Assembly: GCA_963281155.1 (NCBI GenBank)
Contig: CAUJLY010000003.1
Coordinates: 186,001-250,000 of the forward strand
DNA length: 64,000 nt
Source: Rhabditophanes sp. KR3021
Taxonomy: Eukaryota > Nematoda > Chromadorea > Rhabditida > Alloionematidae
Direction: 5' to 3'
This document shows, piece after piece, positions 22,201 to 37,862 of this stretch. A program made the translations under genes and the position numbers. A model generated the notes under the pieces. It made no database searches and was not told the origin of the DNA. It saw nothing but the letters and a program-made list of their open reading frames with translations. Within the stretch, counting starts at the first letter, position 1. Each line of letters starts with the position of its first letter.

Positions 22201-25200
22201 ACAGTGACATCTTTTCTACTAACCAAATAAATTCGTTAAGTCAACGTGCTCATAATTACCAACACTCACTGAATCCTTTAAAATGTACCTCCTGTACAAA
22301 TGAATTATTCATTCTACCTACTGACACACTCAAAAAACATCCCACTATTAAAAGTAATTTCCCTTATCACCAAACCAAAAGGCACCGTCCATTTCCACTT
22401 TCCTTGGACAGAACACAAATCCTAGCCATCTTCAACCCCCTTGTCACGGACAAAAAAAAGAGTCGAGGTGGCGAGGCGTCGCCAGGCTCTGATATTCATG
22501 CACCACCCCTCCTTCACCGATGCCGGATATTCCTTCGTCCAACACGAACTCAAAACCTTCAACAAAACGAAGATGCTTAAGATAGGGAAAAAAGGAACGA
22601 GGCGGATGTGTGACCTTCCAAAAATAGACCAAATGCATTGCTCCTTGATTTTAAAAAAATATCCTTATTTACAGAGACCTAAGACGAAACCTTTGCATGA
22701 ATACTACAATGACGATGATGCCGAGTTGGAAGTGATGGCTAAGATCGTAGATCCGAATGCACCTCGCCCAGAGGGCTCCTTCATCCAACCAGTGCGAGGT
22801 GAATTTCCTTCCTCAACCCCCACTACTCTTGCCCCCTCTTCGGATGGGGAAGGGTTGGGGTCGGGTATGCTTAACAATTACCCACGTTCCATAGACGCAG
22901 CTCTTCACCGGTACGGCACCTCGAACGGGAAGGCAGTGGCAGGTTTGGTACTTGACTCCCAAGGCAAGCCAGGCCAATCTATAACCTACGCCAAGTTACT
23001 GTCCCGTGCCAACAAACTAGCTTTTACATTGTTGACGAAGTCTTTGACCAACAAATGCGTCATCGGCCACTCTCAAAATCAATCTGTTCAAGGGAAGGGA
23101 GAATTCGTCGAAAGTTATTTGCAAGAGTGGAGACAGAGTCGCCTTGATTTTTAACAACAATGAGCCTTTGGCTTTTATGACGGCTTTTTATGGGTGCATT
23201 TTGGGTGGTTTGGTTCCAGTGCCCATCGAAGTCCCCACCACCAAGAAGGATGGTGGCATACAGCAGATTGGCTTTTTGCTGGGCAGTTGTGGGGTGAGGA
23301 CTGCCTTGACCACGGAACAATCTTTCAAAAGCTTGCCCAAAAAGAGTCTGAGTAGTGGTTCTACTGCCAACGGAGCCCTCAACCACCCCTCCGACCTCAT
23401 CGATCTCAAGTCGTGGCCCAAACTGAATTGGGTGATGACTGAAAACGTCTCCAAACCCTCCCGCGACTGGACATCTCCTCCCAAAAACAACCAAGACTTC
23501 CTCGCATACATCGAGCATTCAACCGACGGCGAAGGTTCAGTCAAGGGGGTGGCTGTTTCCAAGAGTTCAGTTGTCTCTCACACAAAATCAATCACGGCTG
23601 CCATGAGTTACCGAGAGGGTGAGACTTTGATATGTGTCTTAGATTTCAAAAGAGAAATGGGCCTGTGGGGCATATTGGCTTCCATTTTTAATGGGATGAA
23701 AGTTGTCTTCGTTCCTTATTCCTTGATGAAGACATCTCCAGCCTCGTGGATGGTTGTTTCGACAAAATTGGGAGCCAGTCATGTCATCTTGAAGTCAAGA
23801 GACTTGCATTGGTCTTTGTTGGCTTCGAAGGATCAAAAGGATATCAATTTGGGTTCGGTGAGATCGATCATAATTGCAGATGGAGCTAACCCTTGGTCAT
23901 TGTCAAGTTGTGACCAATTTAGTTCTGCTTTCCAGAAGAAAGGCCTCCGCCCAGAGGTGCTTTGCCCGTGTAGTGGGTCGACTGAAACTGGCTTGATATC
24001 AGTCCGTAGGCCTTCCTTCATCGAATACTCGACTGGGACAGGCTCCAGCTCTCTCTCCTCAAACACTCCCTCTGGGAGGGGAATTCTGTCGATGCAAGCT
24101 CTTTCCCACTCAGTGGTCCGAGTTGACAAAGAAAACTCCTTAACCTCCCTTACCCTCCAAGATGCCGGCCAAATCATCCCAGGAGCCGTGGCAGTCGTCA
24201 TCAAACAAACTGGCCCTCCAAAACTATGCAAAGCAGGTTTGTAAGGGGCATGCAATTAAATTAAAAAATATCTACCAAGGGCATACCAAAATACTAAGTC
24301 ATGTAGGACACAATATTTATGCGGTGTGATTTCATTATTATCAATAATGCTTGGTTTACATCTTTTCTTCACAAATTAGTACTAGGACCAGCCACTGACA
24401 AAATGGCATAACGACTCAATTTGTAACATAAACCCTCTCACCTACTTCCTTTTTCAACAACACCTATCCATGCATTTGAGTCAACATCTCGTTTACCACA
24501 AATCGAAAATCCTCCTCATCACGACACTTCAAGATTAGTCTTGGTGGTTTGGAAGAGATAAATCATTATACTTAGAGACTTTGTTTATCCTTTTAGGACT
24601 ACTGGATCCAAACTTCAAGATGTCGTTCCTTGATCTGGCCACTATTAAGGTACAATAATCAGTACCAAATATTACCATCTTTTTTATACAAAATACCCAT
24701 CCATCTCAGCACCATTCTTGGTTTGAGGTTTAGACAAGGATGTTGGCAGATTCTAGGAACTTATTGTGACTGACTATTCTTATTGAACCACCACCCTAAC
24801 TAACTTCCCTTGGACGTTTCATTTTAAGGTAACAATCAAATTAGGATGGTGCAATCAAATGCGATTAAACATTTGAAGGGGACTCTTTTTCCAAAAATAG
24901 GATCCCCCCATTTAGGCAAATTAATAAAGTGTGTGTTCCCTAAAAGATGGATTAAATTAAAATGTGACCCTTAAATATCTCCAATTCATATAATTATTAA
25001 TTAAACGATGAAAATAGATGAAATAGGTGAAATTTGCATCGCCGCCCCCTCAACTGCCTCCTATTATTGGGGATTGGATGGAGTGTCGGGAAACACGTTC
25101 AGAGTAGAACCATTAGGCCAAGACGACAAACCTATTTCATGTGGGCAGCATTACGTTCGTTCTGGTTTGGCAGGATTTCTAGGGCCAGATGGGTTAGTTT

Positions 25201-28200
25201 TTGTAGTTGGGAATAAAGGGACGATGATGAATGTTTCTGGAAGACAACATTCGGCAGATGACTTGATAGCGACTGTGTTGGCTGTGGAGCCGATCAAGTT
25301 TTGTTATAGAGGACGAATTGCCATCTTTTCCATCAATGTTTTGAGGGACCAAAGAATTTGTATTGTTGCTGAACAAAAAGCCCAAGTCACGGAGGAAGAG
25401 GCTTTTAATTGGATTACTAGAGTATTGAATTCAGTTGATAATGTCCATCAAGTAGGCATTTATTGCTTGGCTTTGGTTCAGGCTAATCAGATGCCGAAGA
25501 CTGCCTTAGGTGGCATTCATGTCAGTGAGACTAGGCAGCGGTTCTTGGATTGCACCTTACATCCTACTACTTTGTTGATGTGTCCACATAATTGCGTCCT
25601 CAATCTACCTAAACCTCGTGAACAACAGCAAAGCGAAGTAGGACCAGCTGCCATGTATGTAGGTAAGTAGTGAGCATTTATTAAAAATAGATGCAAAGGG
25701 TATATTAAAAGTTAGGAGGGATTTCGTTTTTAAGGGCGAATGTCTTCTCGATGGTAAGTTGACCAGCCATTAGTTGAGTGCTAGTTAAATTTAAAAACAT
25801 TAAATGTATATTTAATTTGTAACGTTATTAATAATTGATGGATCAGGAAATATAGTGCAAGGTGTCCGAATTGCAGGAGCACTTGGGCGTGAATTACTAA
25901 AAAGTACCGAAGACAGTCGCTTATTGATTGACATTCTAAAAGAAAGAGCAATCCAATCTCCCGATCACATCTTATTCACCTTGATCAATTCGAAAGGAAT
26001 CGAAGTTGAAACAATAAATTGCGCCCAATTGTTGAAGAAAGCTGAAAGGATTGGAGCTCTTTTGTTGGATAAGGGACACTTGAGTCCTGGGGACCATGTG
26101 GCTTTGATATTCCCACCTGGGATCGACTTGATCGCTGCTTTTTATGGAGCCCAGATAGCTGGCTTGATTTCAGTTTGCATTAGACCTCCACATCCATCTG
26201 CATTGCAATCAACTTTACCGACAGTTCGCATGATGGTCGATGTAAGCAAGTCAGTAGCTCTACTGACAACTGCCACGATCTCCAAATTACTGAAATCGAA
26301 AGAAGCCGCCCACCGCATCGACACAAAAGCTTGGCCGAACATCCTCGACATCGAAGACTCCCCCTCCTCCTCATTCACCCGCAAAAGAAACCCCTTCCAA
26401 AACATCCAAAAACTGCCCAGCGACACCTGTTACCTCGACTTCAACGTCTCGACGACTGGCCAATTGGCGGGAATCGTAGTAACCAACTACTCAGCCTCGG
26501 TCCTTTGCAAATCTCTAAAAGTAGCAGGTGAATTGTACCCTTCCAGACATGTTACATTGTCATTGGATCCTTACTGTGGATTAGGATTTAGTTTATGGGT
26601 TTTGTCTTCTATTTTCTCTGGCCATCATTCTATTTTGATTCCACCCCACGAAGTCGAGCTTAACCCTTCTTTGTTTTTATCAGTCGTCTCAACTCAAGCC
26701 GTCAGAGATGTCTTTCTGGGGTATGGGGTGATGGAGTTGTGTGTGAAGGAGTTGGCACCGCAAATAGATGCTCTCAAAAAGACAATCCACCTTACGAATG
26801 TAAGGACCTGTATTGCCGTTGCTGAGGAGAGGCCCAGAGTTGCGTTGTGTAGTGCTTTTGCTAAGTTATTTGGTCCGTTGGGATTGCAGAGTAGGTCTGT
26901 TTCGACTTCATTCGGGTGTCGTGTTAATACGGCTATCTGTATGCAAGGAGCTGCATCGCCTGACCCAGCCACTGTCTATGTGGATGCAAGGGCCTTGAGG
27001 AATGATAGAGTTTCTTTGGTTGAAAAAGGATCGCCGCATTCAATTGCTTTGACGGAGTCCGGAAAGTTGTTGCCAGGTATTTTATTAACAGACCAACCAA
27101 ATTAGGGGTTTTAAAAATGGGAAATAGTTCACTTTTTTAATATCATTATTAGCTGAAAAGAATTATGATAGGATGAGATGGCCTATTTCACCGAATGTCT
27201 TTCCCAACTCCAGCCTTGATCCAGTTGTTATGAACAACTCTTGGGTCTACCATTAGATATACAAAACAGCCCTTTTCATCTCCATCTTTAGCTTTAAGGA
27301 CGTAGATAACTCGAGTCACAATAATGAAATAATAAATTTGTTGGAATTTTAGCTTACTTTTAGCGAAATTAATTGTAAAGCGTTTCTCCTTTCCTGCCAC
27401 TTGAAGGCTATGCCAAAAGGAAACTTTTTTAAAGAACAACCTTCGAGAGTCTTTTTATATAGGGCATAAATTTATTTCAAGTGGTTAGTGTGATAGATCA
27501 CCAAATAGCTTTTAGCTAATATTCAAACTTAAAAGGTACAAAGTGTTAGCCCACTGCTAGTAGATTGTTTCACTAATAAAATAAGTATAAAATTAAAAGA
27601 TGCTATCCTTTTGCGTTAACAATTTTTTAAAATGGGTTGTTAACAGGAATCAAAGTGGTGATTGCTAATCCCGAAACTCGTGGTCAATGTGCGGACAGTC
27701 ATCTTGGAGAAATTTGGGTATCTTCTCCCCATAATGCAAGTGGTTATTTTTCTATATTCGGTGAAGAAGCTACCTTGCATACAGATCATTTCAATGCCAA
27801 ATTAAAGACTGGAGACACAAAGACAACCTACGCTAGAACAGGATATTTAGGATTTTTAAGGCAAACCCAATCCATAACAGCAAATGGAACTTTGTCAGAT
27901 GCTTTATTCGTGGTTGGGTCATTAGACGAAACTTTAATGCTCCGAGGAATGAGGTACCACCCAGTAGACATCGAAGTAACGGTCGTCAAAACAAACAGAA
28001 AAATACTGGAATGCGCAACCTTTTCCTGGACAAATCGCCTCGTTATAGTAGCCGAAGTAGAAGGGTCCGAGGCCGAAGCCCTGGACCTCGTTCCAGCCAT
28101 CACTTCCTCCGTTCTCGAAGAACATCACATCATCGTGGGCGTCGTAGTCTTAATCGACCCAACCATGATCCCCGTCAACACAAGAGGCGAAAAACAACGT

Positions 28201-28266
28201 ATGCATTTAAGAGACTCCTTCCTCCGCGAAGAATTAGATCCCATTTATATAGCTTACAACATGTAA
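19207..28266 (+). CDS. DIP2: Disco-interacting protein 2 (DIP2), ten coding exons
   Basis: DIP2 is a conserved metazoan protein with an N-terminal DMAP1-binding domain and two adenylate-forming (fatty acyl-AMP ligase-like) domains; it is linked to diacylglycerol metabolism and axon growth. Coding exons: 19207-19366, 19649-19891, 20390-20458, 20932-21330, 21380-21435, 22675-23058, 23093-24236, 25018-25662, 25847-27076 and 27647-28266, giving 1649 aa (human about 1570). The DMAP1-binding domain is LPEDVRQKLNQLKEELLNE through GFDKKKLLLIGPYIQ. First ligase domain: DRVALIFNNNEPLAFMTAFY, VPVPIEVPTTKKDGGIQQIG, IADGANPWSLSSCD, then GLAGFLGPDGLVFVVG. Second: DHVALIFPPGIDLIAAFYGA, YLDFNVSTTGQLAGI, LDPYCGLGFSLWVLSSIFSG, STSFGCRVNTAICMQG and GVVVLIDPTMIP. 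It ends RGEKQRMHLRDSFLREELDP then IYIAYNM, as in DIP2 of other animals. The 23058/23093 junction needs a 34-nt intron or a 1-nt error. Confidence 0.93.
22071..22674 (+). other. Coding-like stretch in a DIP2 intron: possible alternative first exon or nested gene
   Basis: Inside the DIP2 intron 21436-22674, an ATG at 22071 opens 169 codons to a TAA at 22580 with a coding-like composition (MYKNEYFDKSNWRLSSDGFI, CTSCTNELFILPTDTLKKHP). From the A8 run at 22450-22457 onward, the next frame reads ALIFMHHPSFTDAGYSFVQH, KTFNKTKMLKIGKKGTRRM and then KKYPYLQ. It runs without a stop straight into the DIP2 exon at 22675, in the DIP2 frame. One base fewer in the A8 run would join both into a single open frame. 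I know no homologue. Chance open frames are the alternative. Confidence 0.35.
27188..27440 (-). other. Antisense open frame in a DIP2 intron, possible nested mini-gene
   Basis: In the DIP2 intron 27077-27646 the minus strand has an open frame of 83 codons without a convincing start. It can be read as two exons, SFWHSLQVAGKEKRFTINFA and VIYVLKAKDGDEKGCFVYLM with DPRVVHNNWIKAGVGKDIR, joined across a GTAAGC...GAG intron of about 50 nt. The composition is balanced and coding-like, but I recognise no family and there is no signal peptide in view. It may be a relict. Confidence 0.25.
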
Positions 28267-28800
28267 ATAAGTTTATACAAAACTAAACACCCATTCTTTC
28301 AAGATTAATCAAAATTTCAATGGCCTACCAGACACCACCTCCATTATGCCTTGGAAAATGAGAATCAGGAAATTTGAAAAAAACATCAACTCATCGGGAT
28401 ATAAATATTTAATTCGATCTAAACTTTATATTTAATTAATAAATGGTTTATAATTTTCGATAATAAGCATATTTGTGTAATAAACAGTATACATTATAAA
28501 GTATTTGAAAGTGAGTTTATATTTGTAGCTAGTTGAATAGGTACATACGACTACATTTTATTTGTCTTTATGTAGGACCGACATTATTCCTTTCATTTTT
28601 ATAGGGAATATTATTTTTAAGTTTTTGTTGCCGGAATCTTGCCATAGACAGATATAAAATGAATGGGGATGTGCTTTTAATTGTGTATTCATCTACTACT
28701 ATATAATTCCGTAAATTAGTCTGTAACATTTTTTCCGTAAACTTTTCAAGAGCCTCGTCTTGAAAGCAGGGAGAGATATCAAAAATCTCTTTGATGATCT
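28267..28800. other. DIP2 3' flank, no gene seen
   Basis: AT-rich sequence after the DIP2 stop. AATAAA-type signals occur from about 28437. No coding-like frame or repeat is apparent. Confidence 0.4.
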
Positions 28801-28829
28801 AGATGTTATGATAGCTTTTCTTTCGAACT

Positions 28830-29188
28830 AATTAAGTGGAATTGGAATCCTTCATATTATAGTTTATTGGCCGTCTTTGGAAACAACATTTATTAAATTA
28901 ATAAAAACTGCCTTGCCTTCTACCAAAATAAAACCACAATTAACAGTTATAAAATTAAGATTACTAATCATTGTTCCTTTAATACTTTTAAGCCTTCCAG
29001 TTGTGATGGGATGTTTTGTTTACCTGATATTGCTTAATTTTGTAGGTGAATCGGTTGTAACAATCACGATTTTCACATTTTTTTCACTTGCTCTAATTTA
29101 TCCAATTGTTAATCCCATCTTTGCGATTTATCAAGTCTATGGCTACAAAAAAATTTCCACTATTTTTGTTTACCCAAAATTAAAATAA
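28830..29188 (+). pseudogene. Fragment of a nematode-type serpentine chemoreceptor (TM6-TM7 end)
   Basis: An open frame entering from about 28832 runs to a TAA at 29186-29188. It has two hydrophobic helices, LRLLIIVPLILLSLPVVMGC and TIFTFFSLALIYPIVNPIFA, followed by IYQVYGYKKIS. A YPxxNPxxAIY ending followed by a basic cytoplasmic start is the TM7 pattern of nematode str/sri/srd-type chemoreceptors. Nothing equivalent to TM1-TM5 precedes it on this strand, so it looks like a truncated copy. The family call rests on pattern only. Confidence 0.4.
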
Positions 29189-29270
29189 ACCAGGTGTGGA
29201 ATGCATTTTAGCCAATCAAAATAAGTTACATTTTTGCCTCGAACAAAAAGGTTAAACTTTCCTAAAAATG

Positions 29271-29592
29271 TTAGAAAGATAAATCAACTGTTGTACTTGG
29301 ACTTAACAAAACAATGTGACAAGATAGGCAAAGAACGGTTTGATCATTCAAAAAAGACACAGTTTTGACACTAGCAACCACACCAATGACGGGAAAAATA
29401 AATCTTGCTCTTAAAATAGTCCCACCAATCAAAGAAATCACAACTTCAGGAATACGTATCCATTTATTCAACAGAATTGTATAGTCACATTTGATAGGTG
29501 ATTTAAAATGAACCAAGCAAAATGCTGTAATATTCCCAAATACTCCTAATATGCTCAAAATAGTAACTAAGTGCTCACAAACGTCATCATCT
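29271..29592 (-). pseudogene. Fragment of a nematode-type serpentine chemoreceptor (TM1-TM3 end), opposite strand
   Basis: The minus-strand frame reads LVTILSILGVFGNITAFCLV, HFKSPIKCDYTILLNKW, then VVISLIGGTI and FIFPVIGVVASV. A GN in TM1 followed by a short loop FKSPxxxxxYTILLN is a common start of nematode chemoreceptors. No ATG precedes TM1 in frame (a stop lies upstream and the only start is a TTG), and the frame ends after TM3. It faces the TM6-TM7 fragment at 28830-29188 tail to tail. Confidence 0.4.
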
Positions 29593-30396
29593 ATTACGAA
29601 GAATATAAGATAGGAAGATTATTCTTATTTTTTAATGATGAGATATCAATATTTTGAATAAATACAAATTGATGTGTTTTGTATGGTCCACTACTTCAAC
29701 ACGTATTTTGATGGCTACATCTTTTAATATATTTAAGTATCATTCTTTTTGTTATGAATAACAATTTTCTTTTCTTTAAAACACTTTCTTTTATAATCAT
29801 AAATTAATACCTGTAAAATATAATTGATAAACTTAGAGCAAAATGACTTGATCATTAGATCCGTTGAAACTTTGATTTGCTTATCTGCAAAAACAATTAT
29901 TCTAATTGTCTACAAATAATTACCAAATTTAGCTGACACAATTAAATTAATTCATAGACAGATTGTGTGAAACTTTTAAAAACAAACTCTTTATTTGATG
30001 ATACTCTTGTCAATATTATTTTCAAATTATTAATTAAAATGGCGTTAGGTGATGATACCTATTTACATTTACTTTTAAAGATTTTATATCTTCCATTCGT
30101 TTACTTTTTTGTTTCATATTAAAAAGATGGATGTACATTAATGATTTTTTTGGTGAGATTCCATGAAGGGTGTGTTTCATTGAGTGTTTGTAATATTGTA
30201 CACAGCCTTGTAATCAGGTAAGGTATGGGTTTTAATACCTTTTTACAGGGCTGATTGTGCAATTAGAAATTGTATAAATCATTTTATTCTCATATAATAA
30301 ATTTATAAGTTCTATAATTAACTAAATCATATTAAATACCACATCCTTTCAAAAATAACGTATAATTTTCCCAAATAAAAAATATCATTAATTATC
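29593..30396. other. Intergenic, no gene seen
   Basis: AT-rich, with no coding-like frame on either strand. It should contain the 3' UTR of the DMAC2-like gene. Confidence 0.4.
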
Positions 30397-31747
30397 CTAG
30401 CTCGATTCTATTTCCTTTTTGGGAGAGGTGGGGATGTATTTTTTGGCGATTTGTTCTATTAGATCAGTCCGTTTTGAACGGGGTAACATTTTGTTGTCGA
30501 CGATTTGACCTTTGTTGAGTTTAAATTGATGTTCGAAAGATAAGATTGTTTCCACAGTTTCATGCCATCCGTACCCTGAAGGTGATCCTACTAACAAATG
30601 TCTCAATTTGCCCCCAGAAAGCAAATCTAATTCCTCGAACTCTTCATCGGACATTTTGGGTATTTCTCTTCTGATTGTATTTGTTATGATAGGTAAATCA
30701 TTGTCGTCAACTGTGGGTACTTCATTAACACATCCTTGAAGGTAAAACAAACGACCATCATCATCTTCCCCGTGGATATTTCCTTTCGCATCTATCAAAG
30801 CTCTATCATGATTCAGTAAGTGGTTCTCTGCTTCTAATTTGAACATCGCTTCATCGTAATCAACTCCAATCACTTCCAAGCCAGGAATGGCCTCTTCTAA
30901 TAACAAAGCAACTTTCGCTATTTCTTTTTGATTATTCAACCCATTTAGACGTAAATACTTCAGCTTTTTTGCCTTTCTTAAGCCCAATAAGCCCTTCGCT
31001 GATATCTTTTTACAATCAGACAAGTCCAACATCTCCAAACTTTCACTAAACATCGTCCCAACCCTACTCAACGTCCAATCATCCACATAATGACAATTGG
31101 CCAGTGACAACAACCTCAATTTAGTCAAATCATACAAATTATCAAACCCTTCAAACATCAATTCCGTCGAACTAGCATCAATAGCCTCCAAATAAAGACC
31201 CGGCATATTTCTTGGTGGCAAAGAATACTTTCCTTTTGCATTTTTCTTGACCCACCCATCATCTCCCACAAATTTAACTGAACCACCACGATGTACTATG
31301 AAATATGCACTTGCCAAATTAGGACCCAAGAATAAAGTTCGTTCGGGAATGAATCTTTGATCGTATTGCAAGCCCTGGAAGCGTTGATATCTCTTGAATC
31401 TCTTGATATTATCAACTGAATGATCCAAGTAACGCATCATCGTGTGATTAGTCATCAACTCGATCGGCAAAGCTCCAGACTCTCTCCTACTCATGTCTAT
31501 CACATCCTTTTTAGGCATAACTAAATCAAGACATTATTTAGTCACTACACTATCACTTACCATCTGTCTCCTTCTCCGGACTAATATACATCCCATCAGC
31601 TAACTTTAAATAATTTTTCTTTCTCTCTTCCAAACCTTTCTCCTCTAATTGATCTTTCTCCAGATCTTGCCATCTCTTGAATTGATTCCAATAGTGGATA
31701 TTTTTTTGACTTTTTATTTTATTTAGGGATGATCGGAATAGATTCAT
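30397..31747 (-). CDS. DMAC2: DMAC2/ATP5S-like leucine-rich-repeat mitochondrial assembly protein
   Basis: Exons 31747-31561 and 31520-30397 (40-nt intron) encode 436 aa. The core matches the ATP synthase subunit s / distal membrane-arm assembly component 2 family, which acts in the mitochondrial matrix on complex I assembly (DMAC2) or ATP synthase (ATP5S/DMAC2L). Visible signatures are LGPNLASAYFIVHRGGSVKF, YLEAIDASSTELMFEGFDNL, LRLLSLANCHYVDDWTLSRV and SLEMLDLSDCKKISAKGLLG, the cysteine-type LRR array. The first residues (MNLFRSSLNKIKSQ) are basic and hydroxylated, consistent with a mitochondrial presequence. About 160 residues after the LRRs (acidic, then VGSPSGYGWHETVETIL) have no counterpart in the roughly 260-aa human DMAC2. 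Choice between DMAC2 and ATP5S is not certain. Confidence 0.75.
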
Positions 31748-32375
31748 TTAAATGTATACAAAACAAATAAGGTAATAATATCTTTATTCGAGATATGTTT
31801 CAAACAAATAATTTAAAATAATCCGAAGGCCGCGACTCTTTTAAATAGTTTATACAAATGTGCTTTGTCAGTTTAATATGGAAGGTGGTTGGTTGAGTGT
31901 AGAGGATCAGATTAAAAATTGCCAAACACACCAGATCTCCTTGAGAATTCTTCATAAGGAATAGGTTTCATTTGAGGTGAGGACGATTTTGTGGAAGCAG
32001 TTGGTGGGTTCTATTTGAGGTGGAGGTCGTTGACTTTGATCTTTAGAAGGTTTGGGGTTACGAATGAAGGAGGCTATGGGGATCATGTTAAGGCGAAATA
32101 TGCTCATGGTTGAGTTAGTTGGTGGGGTGGTTTGGTGAATTGACCTTACTCTTTTGCCTAAATAGCCCAAAATTTGAATTTAAATGGTACTTTGATCGTA
32201 ATTTGAATTTAAGATGAATGTTTGGCTTGGTGAAAGTATATATAGATGTTTGTGTGGTGAGTTGATCATTAATTAATAAGCCAGCACAACTGATTCGGTC
32301 ATTAATTGCTCTCTCATCGTTTTGGGGAATCAAATAAAGCAGCAGCCATTAATTTGAGTCAACTTATAATCAAAA
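31748..32375. other. Divergent promoter region, no gene seen
   Basis: 628 bp between the start codons of the DMAC2-like gene (minus) and the coiled-coil gene (plus). Two minus-strand open frames of 72 codons here are low-complexity and not called. Confidence 0.4.
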
Positions 32376-33432
32376 ATGTCCAAATCTAATGAAGTAAGTT
32401 TACAATAAATGATTGCCTTATCTTAATCATTATTTCTATAGAATCTCAAGAAAGACCTAAGGGGGACAATGAACAGCCATATACATTCATTGAGTGATCT
32501 ATTCAATGATATGTATATGGTGAAGAAATGTACCAAACTCGTGGATGAAAGGTTGGGATTGAAATTAGAGTTGGATGAGGAAACTCTGGTTTCCTTTTTC
32601 AAACTTTATCAATTAGCTGCGGAGCAGTATCGGGAGTTTAGGAAGCTTGATGCGAGTTATGACGCTTTTGAGGATAAGATCAAAAAAACGCTTGGGGAAT
32701 TCAGGGGGTTTTGTGTACAATCGTCCGCATCGAACGAGAATGAAATTATTAAAAAGCTTGGTGAAATTACCAGCTACTATTCAAAGTTAGTGCTGCTTGA
32801 TAGGAATGATTGTATGATGGGAGTCCAATTTGCGGTTCAACACCCGAATGGTATGTTTAAACGTCTTTTGCAAATAATATCTTCTTATAGAGCTTGAAGA
32901 CTATTCTTTGGAAAAGGAGATACAACGCTTCGGGGAGCTTCAGATGAAAATTTCTAATCTGCTTGGGGATGTAAGTGGCACTGTAGACAAAGAAGTGGGG
33001 GATGGGAGCTATCTAGATTACACTTCCGGGTGTCTGAATGAATCCATTCAAATGAATGGGGGCATTGATGAAGAGATAGTGCAACTCGAGGGAAATCTCA
33101 CCCCACAATTACAATGTTTGGGTGTGGAAGTTGAAGACTTTGGGGATTATGAGAAGATTGAATGTGCAATCAGATCCCAAATCGCAAAACTCCGTGAAAT
33201 TAATGGGAATGCAGAGGCTTCAAAGGCACAGATGGGTGCTAAACGAACTGCTTTGGAGAACCACAAACTTGGTGAAATAGCCAAAGAGATCACTGAAAGG
33301 GAAAAGAGCATAGCCAAAAAAAAGCTGAAGATCGAGGAGTTGAAGAGAAATTTAGAATTTTGTGGGACCGTCCGGATCAAACTTTCACAATCTCGTGACA
33401 AACTCAAGACTGCTCTTCAAAAATATAATTGA
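32376..33432 (+). CDS. Orphan coiled-coil protein (three exons)
   Basis: Exons 32376-32393 (only six codons), 32442-32850 and 32891-33432, with 48- and 40-nt introns, join in phase to 322 aa. The protein is hydrophilic and mostly helical. The N-terminal half is LSDLFNDMYMVKKCTKLVDE and VSFFKLYQLAAEQYREFRKL. The C-terminal third (KRTALENHKL, KEITEREKSIAKKKLKIEEL) is a clear heptad coiled coil. Size and layout resemble fast-evolving kinetochore, spindle or HAUS-type subunits, but no motif confirms that, so the function is unknown. It converges with SMC3; AATAAA is at 33495-33500. Confidence 0.65.
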
Positions 33433-33801
33433 ATTAAAACTATTTCGTCTACTAATATTATTAATTTATAAAAAACGTTTGCCTTTTTAATTTGAATAAA
33501 GTTTAATACAAACTTATATATGTGTACTTTCATTTATTCTGTTGTATGATTTAAACAACCGTATAATTTGAGCTCCAAATAACTTTAGTACAATCTTGAT
33601 AACCTTGTAATGAGTACTTTAAAGAACTTTATAATTTGGATTTTAAAGGCCTTTAAAATATTTAGTAACTATAGGACATGTGCACAGATAACTTTAAAAT
33701 GCTCAAATAAGTTTATTTAGTCAATTAACTTTATTTATTCAATTAAAAAGCAAATAAGAGAAAAGTTTTAAAATTACAAAGATCACGTGTGAAAAAATAG
33801 T

Positions 33802-37862
<4,061 letters not shown>

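Noticed and set aside
22444..24255. Minus-strand frames of 124-152 codons opposite DIP2
   Set aside because: Shadows of the DIP2 ligase-domain exons.
28740..28830. Hairpin-like, GC-richer patch considered as an ncRNA
   Set aside because: Some local inverted pairing, but no cloverleaf or known RNA motif and no way to test covariation here.
32115..32333. 72-codon minus-strand frame between the DMAC2-like gene and the coiled-coil gene
   Set aside because: Low-complexity, lies in a divergent promoter region, no splice sites in support.
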